Source of the DNA: JBGOUV01 sp041477815
Lineage (GTDB): Bacteria > Acidobacteriota > Terriglobia > Bryobacterales > JACQDG01
DNA: 9,028 nucleotides
NCBI GenBank assembly: GCA_041477815.1
Contig: JBGOUV010000283.1
Coordinates: forward strand, 1-9,028
Direction: 5' to 3'
The translations under genes were made by a program, and so were the position numbers. How positions within the stretch are numbered: position 1 is the stretch's first letter; each line of letters opens with the position of its first letter. The notes below the pieces were generated by a model that had not been told where the DNA came from, made no database searches, and saw nothing but the letters and a program-made list of their open reading frames with translations. This document shows positions 4,784 to 9,028 of the stretch, piece by piece.

Positions 4784-6187
4784 ATGCACGGCTCTATGAC
4801 CGGCCCCAAGCCCAACCGCCACCCCCCACCCGGCCGCACCCGGCTGGGCTCGCGGGCCGTACTGGTGGCCGGTTTTGCGGGCCTCCTGGTCCTGATGACC
4901 ACCGCCGGCGTCGACTCCCTCCGTGTCCTCCAGCAAATCGAGGCCAGCAACGCCGTCATCCAGCGTCACTTCCTCTCCCGCGAGCACACCCTCGGACAAA
5001 TCACCGAGGCCCTGTATCAGTCCGGTAGTGTCGTACGCGACTATATTCTGCTCAATCCGGGAGTGACGACCTCCGAAATGCTTCGCGCCGAGCTAAAAAC
5101 CATCCGCGGCGCCATGGAAGCGGCCCTCCAGGACTACTCGCGGTCCCTCCGGCCGGAAGAGAGCGAGGCGTTTCAGCGGCTTACCGACGAGATCAATCAC
5201 TACTGGGCGGTCCTGAATCCGATCTTCGAGTGGAGCGATACCGACAAGGATGATTTCGGCTACTGGTTTCTGCGCAAAGAGCTGTTTCCCCGCCGCACCA
5301 CGGTGCTCGCCATCGCCCGCAATATCGCGGCCGTAAACGATGAGACCCTGAAGGAGGGGGAGAAGCGGGTGGCGCAGGTCTTCGCCCAGTTCCGGCGCCG
5401 TATGCAGATATTTGGCGCCATCGGGCTGGGCCTGGGACTGACCGTGGCGGTGCTGAGCATCCTGTACATTCTGCGGCTGGAACAAGCCGCCGACCAGCGC
5501 TACCGGGAGAGTCTGCGAGCGCAGGACGAGCTCAAGCGGCTTTCCGGACGCCTGGTGGACGCCCAGGAACAGGAGCGCCGGTCCATCTCCCGCGAGCTCC
5601 ACGACGAAGTGGGCCAGTCCCTGAGCGCCCTGCTCATGGACATCGGCAACCTGGCCGCGGCCGTCCCCGGGGCCGGGGGCGAGTTCCGCCACCGCCTGGA
5701 AAACATCAAGAAGCTCGCCGAGAACGCCGTCGACTCGGTGCGCAACATGTCGTTGCTCCTCCGCCCCTCCATGCTGGACGACCTCGGCCTCGTGCCGGCC
5801 CTGGAATGGCAGGCCCGCGAAGTGCGCAAGCGCACCGGCCTGCTCGTCGAGCTCATCGATGAAAACGTGTCCGACGCCCTGCCCGAGGAATACAAAACCT
5901 GCGTTTACCGGCTGGTCCAGGAGGCCTTGCGCAACTGCGCCCGCCACGCCCGCGCCCGGTCCGCCCGCATCGTGGTGCGCCAGGAGCCCGACCGCCTCCT
6001 GCTCACCATCCAGGATGACGGCCAGGGCTTTGACGCCCGGCGCGTCCAGGGCCTCGGGCTCATCGGTATGTCGGAGCGCGTGGCGCACCTCGGCGGCACC
6101 TTCCAGGTCGATTCCGCCCCCGGCCGCGGCGCTTTGTTGCGCGCCGAGCTGCCCCTGGCCCCCCAGCCGCAGGAGGTGGTGTCCTGA
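4784..6187 (+). CDS. Membrane sensor histidine kinase (NarL-type, HisKA_3)
   Basis: A 467-residue two-component sensor. A basic N-terminus precedes TM1 (about 24-42). A ~165-residue, mostly helical extracytoplasmic region follows (43-207, CHASE3/four-helix-bundle-like in appearance), then TM2 (208-230) and a short linker coil. The dimerisation/phosphoacceptor domain is of the HisKA_3 type, QEQERRSISRELHDEVGQ (261-278), with H273 as the likely phosphorylated histidine. The HATPase domain shows the N-box (N384 in ALRNCARHA), G1 DDGQGFD (411-417) and G2 GLGLIGM (423-429). ATG 4784 has AGGAGG (4773-4778) five bases upstream. Its last codons contain the ribosome binding site of the downstream regulator. 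The ligand is unknown; the position, divergent from gpgP, makes osmotic or envelope stress a reasonable guess only. Confidence 0.9.
   Translation: MHGSMTGPKPNRHPPPGRTRLGSRAVLVAGFAGLLVLMTTAGVDSLRVLQQIEASNAVIQRHFLSREHTLGQITEALYQSGSVVRDYILLNPGVTTSEMLRAELKTIRGAMEAALQDYSRSLRPEESEAFQRLTDEINHYWAVLNPIFEWSDTDKDDFGYWFLRKELFPRRTTVLAIARNIAAVNDETLKEGEKRVAQVFAQFRRRMQIFGAIGLGLGLTVAVLSILYILRLEQAADQRYRESLRAQDELKRLSGRLVDAQEQERRSISRELHDEVGQSLSALLMDIGNLAAAVPGAGGEFRHRLENIKKLAENAVDSVRNMSLLLRPSMLDDLGLVPALEWQAREVRKRTGLLVELIDENVSDALPEEYKTCVYRLVQEALRNCARHARARSARIVVRQEPDRLLLTIQDDGQGFDARRVQGLGLIGMSERVAHLGGTFQVDSAPGRGALLRAELPLAPQPQEVVS
6171..6177 (+). promoter_or_regulatory. Shine-Dalgarno AGGAGGT deciding a CTG start
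   Basis: A near-perfect ribosome binding site inside the last codons of the kinase gene. It lies six bases before CTG 6184, the ideal distance, but 45 bases before GTG 6223, the first conventional start in the regulator frame. It therefore supports initiation at CTG 6184. Confidence 0.7.
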
Positions 6188-6837
6188 AGAAGCTCCGTAT
6201 CCTGCTGGCCGACGATCACAACGTGATGCGAGCCGGCCTGCGCTCCCTGCTCGAGCGCCAGTCCGGCCTGGAGGTCGTGGGAGAAGCCGAAAACGGCCGC
6301 AGTGCCGTCGAGTTGGCCGCCGCCCACGCCCCGGACGTGGTGGTGATGGACATCGCCATGCCCACCCTGAACGGCATCGAGGCCACCCACCAGATCCTCC
6401 AGAACCGGCCCAACACCGCCATAGTAATACTCAGTATGCATGCAGACGAAGCCTACGTCATGCGCGCCCTCAAGGCCGGCGCCCGCGCCTACCTGCTCAA
6501 GGACTCCGCCGAGACTGACCTCCTCCTGGCCATACAGGCCGTCTCCCAGGGCAAGGCCTTCTTCAGCCCCCGCATCAGCCAGGTCCTGGCCGAAGACTAC
6601 GTGCGCCTGCTCCAGCAGAAGGGCGTTGAGGATACCTACGAGTTATTAACTCCCCGCGAGCGCGAAATCCTCCAGCTCCTGGCCGAAGGCAAGACCAACA
6701 AGGAAGCGGCCACCCTGCTGAACCTCAGCCCCTACACGGTGGAGACCCACCGCAGCCACATCCTGGAAAAGCTCCACCTCCACAGTCCCGCCGAGCTGGT
6801 CCTCTACGCCGTGCGCAAGGGCATCATCGCCCACTGA
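6184..6837 (+). CDS. NarL/FixJ-type response regulator (LuxR HTH), apparent CTG start
   Basis: Partner of the upstream kinase; a receiver domain followed by a LuxR-type DNA-binding domain, 217 residues if started at CTG 6184, the usual size for the family. From that start the sequence is LKKLRILLADDHNVMRAGL, giving the acidic pair D10-D11; D56 (VVMDIAMP) is the phosphoacceptor, S84 the switch residue and K106 (LLKDS) the conserved lysine. The HTH spans about 155-213 (LTPREREILQLLAEGKTNKE...). Starting at the first conventional codon, GTG 6223, would delete the first strand and the acidic pair and break the receiver. CTG overlaps the kinase stop (CTGA), so the two are translationally coupled. 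It ends convergently with the hydrolase gene, overlapping by 14 bases. Targets are unknown. Confidence 0.88.
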   Translation: MKKLRILLADDHNVMRAGLRSLLERQSGLEVVGEAENGRSAVELAAAHAPDVVVMDIAMPTLNGIEATHQILQNRPNTAIVILSMHADEAYVMRALKAGARAYLLKDSAETDLLLAIQAVSQGKAFFSPRISQVLAEDYVRLLQQKGVEDTYELLTPREREILQLLAEGKTNKEAATLLNLSPYTVETHRSHILEKLHLHSPAELVLYAVRKGIIAH

Positions 6838-7636
6838 GAGCCGCATAGAACTCCCGCAGCCGCTCCCGATACCGCCTCCCCGCCCTCTCCACCAGATCGT
6901 TGTGCCCCGCCCCCTCCACGCGCCAAAACCACTTCGGCTCCCGGCCCGCCGCGAACAACCGCTGCCCCAGCTCGAACGGCACGACCTCATCCCGGTCCCC
7001 ATGGATCACCAGCAGCGGCGCCCCCACCCCGGCCATCTTGCTCCGGGAATCGAACGCCCGAAACACCAGCGGACCCAGCACCGGCAGCACCCGTCCCGCC
7101 ATGTCGCTACCCGAGGTAAAGGGCGCCTCCAGCACCACCCCCGCGCATTTCCGCCGCGCCGCCAGATCCACCGCCACCGCCGTCCCCAGCGACTCCCCGT
7201 GCGCCACGATCCGCTCCGGCTTCCACCTCCCCGCCACCAGCCACTGATACCCAGCGTCGGCGTCCGCGTACAATCCCTTTTCCCCCGGCCGCCCCTCGCT
7301 CTTCCCGTACCCCCGGTAGTCCACCAGCAGCACCGCCGACCCCGCTGCCGCCCACTCCGTCACCCGATACGCCCGATGCGTCAGGTTCCCGGCGTTGCCG
7401 TGCAGGAACAACGTGGCCACCCGCGCCTCCGGCCGGGCCACCCACCAGGCATGCACCTTCACCCCGTCCGCCGTCCGCAGCCAGACGTCCTCGGCCCCCA
7501 CCTGCCCCTGCAGTTCCCAGAATCCCTCCGGAGACTTCGCCGGATGGTACGCCGCCCGCTGCGCCAGAAACCACAACACTCCATACCCCCACGCCGCCAC
7601 CAGCGGCCAGCCGATGTACTTCGGAACCTGTATCAA
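6824..7636 (-). CDS. Membrane-anchored alpha/beta hydrolase (Bem46/ABHD17-like)
   Basis: A serine hydrolase of about 270 residues. An N-terminal hydrophobic stretch (about 8-25, YIGWPLVAAWGYGVLWFL) is a probable signal anchor. The fold follows: oxyanion-hole HGNAGN (79-84), DYRGYGKSEG (106-115), nucleophile elbow GESLG (147-151) with S149, the acid in HGDRDEVVP (D214 or D216) and H245 in GAGHND. Natural substrate unknown; family members are esterases or thioesterases of lipid-like substrates. The start chosen is TTG 7636, which overlaps the stop of the upstream dehydrogenase (TTGA) and gives the normal family length; the frame stays open much further upstream, but that portion is antisense-style Gly/Arg-rich sequence inside the dehydrogenase gene. 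GTG within the anchor is an alternative. Last gene of the minus-strand unit. Confidence 0.8.
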   Translation of the reverse strand: MIQVPKYIGWPLVAAWGYGVLWFLAQRAAYHPAKSPEGFWELQGQVGAEDVWLRTADGVKVHAWWVARPEARVATLFLHGNAGNLTHRAYRVTEWAAAGSAVLLVDYRGYGKSEGRPGEKGLYADADAGYQWLVAGRWKPERIVAHGESLGTAVAVDLAARRKCAGVVLEAPFTSGSDMAGRVLPVLGPLVFRAFDSRSKMAGVGAPLLVIHGDRDEVVPFELGQRLFAAGREPKWFWRVEGAGHNDLVERAGRRYRERLREFYAALSGR

Positions 7637-8376
7637 GTTGCCGCCCGCAGTCGCCGCATGCCCCGCAGCCAGCGGTCGTAATCGCTGGCCTTCCTGCGGA
7701 AGTACTCGGCTACCTCGGGATGCGGAAGGATGAGAAACTTCTCCTCGGCCAGTCCCGCCACCGCCGCCTCCGCCACCGCCTCCGGCGCGATGGCCGTCTC
7801 TAGCAGGAACGCCCCGCCCCCGAACTCGGCGTTGCGCAGCATCCGGGTGTTCACGCCCTGCGGGCAGAGGCACGACACCTGAATTCCCTGGTCCCCGTAG
7901 GTCACCGCCAGCCACTCGGCGAACGCCAGCGCCGCGTGCTTGGTCACCGCGTAGGGCGCGGAGCCGATCTGCGTGAGCAATCCCGCCGCCGACACCGTCT
8001 GCAGGAAATACCCCGAGCCGCGCGCCAGCATCCCCGGCAGCAGCGCCCGCGCCGCCCACACGTGGGCCATCACGTTGATCTCCCAGATCCGCTGCCACTC
8101 TGCGTCCGGCGTCTCCGCCCCGCCCTGCACCCCGATCCCGGCATTCGAGCAGAACAGATCGATGGGACCGTACGTTTCGGTCACTTCCCGCACCAGCCGG
8201 ACTACCTCAGCCTCCACCGCCACATCGGCGCGGATGAAAAGCCCGCCTGCCTCCGGGGTCTCGAGGTCGGCGGCCACCACGGCCCGCGCGCCCTCGGCCA
8301 CGAACCTACGGACCAGCGCCGCCCCGATCCCGTTGGCCCCGCCGGTCACTACTACGATCTTATCTGTGATCACCAT
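7633..8376 (-). CDS. Short-chain dehydrogenase/reductase (classical SDR)
   Basis: A 247-residue NAD(P)-dependent oxidoreductase. The Rossmann glycine motif TGGANGIG is at 11-18, an acidic D37 after the second strand suggests NAD(H) preference, CSNAG is at 76-80, N101 (INVMA) is the structural asparagine, and S129, Y142 and K146 (YAVTK) complete the catalytic tetrad. The substrate is not readable from the motifs; a hydroxyacyl or secondary alcohol is typical. ATG 8376 follows the acyl-CoA dehydrogenase stop by 17 bases and its own stop overlaps the hydrolase start, so the three genes form one operon. Next to an ACAD10/11-like enzyme it may act on hydroxy- or keto-acyl-CoA, as the SDR LvaD does beside the dehydrogenase LvaC in the Pseudomonas levulinate pathway (analogy only). 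The Shine-Dalgarno is weak (TAGGT). Confidence 0.88.
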   Translation of the reverse strand: MVITDKIVVVTGGANGIGAALVRRFVAEGARAVVAADLETPEAGGLFIRADVAVEAEVVRLVREVTETYGPIDLFCSNAGIGVQGGAETPDAEWQRIWEINVMAHVWAARALLPGMLARGSGYFLQTVSAAGLLTQIGSAPYAVTKHAALAFAEWLAVTYGDQGIQVSCLCPQGVNTRMLRNAEFGGGAFLLETAIAPEAVAEAAVAGLAEEKFLILPHPEVAEYFRRKASDYDRWLRGMRRLRAAT

Positions 8377-8381
8377 GACCT

Positions 8382-8402
8382 ACGATCCACGATCTAGGAT
8401 CC
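8382..8402. repeat. Three 7-bp tandem units at the dehydrogenase stop
   Basis: ACGATCC, ACGATCT and AGGATCC follow one another directly. The stop codon (TAG) and last two residues of the acyl-CoA dehydrogenase lie within the repeat, so its C-terminus (GS) may derive from it. A short degenerate repeat of unknown role. Confidence 0.5.
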
Positions 8403-8420
8403 GCGAAGCTCCAGCTTCGC
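8403..8420. repeat. Perfect inverted repeat in dehydrogenase 3' end
   Basis: GCGAAGCT-CC-AGCTTCGC: a perfect 8-bp inverted repeat, which folds as a 7-bp stem with a TCCA tetraloop, inside the last codons of the acyl-CoA dehydrogenase. No T-run follows in the direction of transcription, so it is not a standard terminator. It may modulate expression between the dehydrogenase and the SDR. Confidence 0.4.
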
Positions 8421-8863
8421 TATGGCCTGCCGGTGCACCTCGTCCGGCCCGTCGGCCAGCCGCAGGGTACGGGCATTGGCCCAAGCCGCCGCCAGGAAGA
8501 AATCGTCCGAGACCCCGGCCCCGCCGTGCGCCTGAATCGCCCGGTCCAGCACGCGCAGCGCCACGTTCGGCGCCACCACCTTGATCATGGCGATCTCGGC
8601 CCGCGCCGCCTTGTTCCCCACTGTGTCCATCATGTAGGCGGCCTTCAGGGTCAGCAGCCGCGCCTGCTCGATCTCGATCCGCGAGTCGGCGATGTCGGCC
8701 TGAATCGTCCCCTGCTCGGCCAAGGTCTTGCCGAACGCCACGCGGGACTTCACCCGCCGGCACATCGCTTCCAGGGCCCGCTCCGCCACGCCGATCAGAC
8801 GCATGCAGTGGTGGATCCGCCCCGGCCCCAGCCGCCCCTGCACGATCTCGAAGCCCCTGCCCT

Positions 8864-8867
8864 CCCC
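8864..8867 (-). other. One-base frameshift site in acyl-CoA dehydrogenase
   Basis: On the minus strand CTG-GGG-AGG-GCA-GGG-GCT gives LGRAGA. Adding one G to the GGGG run (8867-8864) gives CTG-GGG-GAG-GGC-AGG-GGC-TTC, that is LGEGRGF, the usual family sequence leading straight into EIVQGRLGPG. The lesion is therefore a single-base loss in a G homopolymer. Confidence 0.85.
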
Positions 8868-9028
8868 AGCAGCAGGTTCGACGCCGGCACCCGCACGTTC
8901 CGGAACGTGATCTCCCCATGGCCGTGCGGCGCGTGATCGTACCCAAACACGTTCAGCATTCTCTCGATCTTCACCCCCGGCGTATCCAGCGGAACCAGGA
9001 TCATCGACTGCTGCCGGTGCTTCGCCGC

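Larger units (their letters stand above)
8394..9028 (-). pseudogene. ACAD10/11-like acyl-CoA dehydrogenase, C-terminal part, frameshifted, cut by window edge
   Basis: The C-terminal ~210 residues of an FAD-dependent acyl-CoA dehydrogenase, in two frames. From the edge to about 8868 the frame reads AAKHRQQSMILVPLDTPGVK...GHGEITFRNVRVPASNLLLG. From there to 8394 the +1 frame reads GFEIVQGRLGPGRIHHCMR..., the helical C-terminal domain, ending in AWANARTLRLADGPDEVH and IAKLELRGS before TAG. These phrases match the ACAD10/ACAD11 group closely (KHRQQS, DTPGVK, GRLGPGRIHHCMR, ADGPDEVH); animal and bacterial members act on 4-hydroxyacyl-CoA via a phosphorylated intermediate together with a phosphotransferase-type kinase, which could lie beyond the edge. 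One missing G at 8864-8867 causes the shift; as read, the upstream frame ends at 8795 after a short nonsense tail. It is either a real broken gene or a homopolymer error. First gene of the minus-strand unit seen here. Confidence 0.85.

Noticed and set aside
5093..6088. Minus-strand open frame opposite the histidine kinase
   Set aside because: Low-complexity antisense; the plus strand has complete H, N, G1 and G2 boxes.
6819..6832. GGGC-ATCATC-GCCC as a terminator at the end of the regulator
   Set aside because: The stem is only four pairs, lies inside both coding regions, and has no following T-run.
7638..8098. N-terminal extension of the hydrolase frame up to 8098
   Set aside because: The added ~150 residues are Gly/Arg/Ala-rich, include a long glycine run, lie inside the SDR gene, and would precede the natural membrane anchor.

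Overview
The window is very GC-rich with strong C/G preference at third codon positions. It carries a 9-bp CCTCTGCGT/CCTCAGCGT-type intergenic repeat of a kind I associate with soil and sediment bacteria. Together with the gene content this suggests a free-living, probably non-model Gram-negative such as an Acidobacteriota member. The taxonomic guess is weak and rests on style, not on a marker gene.

Layout. 1-519: no gene; a leader region with palindromes, a repeated motif, a perfect TATAAT and a C-run tract. 520-3931 (+): a glucosylglycerate (compatible solute) operon made of a GT81 glucosyl-3-phosphoglycerate synthase (GpgS), a second glycosyltransferase resembling glucosylglycerate/mannosylglycerate synthases that is interrupted by an in-frame TAG, and a small multi-pass protein of the MscS-associated 'TM helix' type. 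3804-4667 (-): the matching HAD phosphatase (GpgP/MpgP family), convergent with and overlapping the membrane gene. 4784-6837 (+): a NarL-type two-component pair, a membrane histidine kinase and a LuxR-type response regulator; the regulator appears to start at a CTG that overlaps the kinase stop. 6824-9028 (-): a three-gene unit of an ACAD10/11-like acyl-CoA dehydrogenase (cut by the window edge and broken by a one-base frameshift), a short-chain dehydrogenase and a membrane-anchored alpha/beta hydrolase.

How it fits together. GpgS joins glucose to 3-phosphoglycerate and GpgP removes the phosphate, giving glucosylglycerate. The interrupted glycosyltransferase would give the same solute in one step from glycerate, so the locus encodes two routes, one of which may be dead. 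The TM-helix protein fits an osmotic-stress role. The two-component system is divergent from gpgP and could sense the same stress, but that link is inference. The minus-strand unit at the right end looks like acyl-CoA or hydroxy-acid catabolism and is probably unrelated.

Most notable. Three separate single-base anomalies lie in otherwise well-conserved genes: TAG where a Trp codon would fit (2715-2717), CTG where a start codon is expected (6184), and a missing G in a homopolymer (8864-8867). They are either real lesions or recoding, or draft-quality sequence. No mobile element, CRISPR array, tRNA or rRNA was seen.
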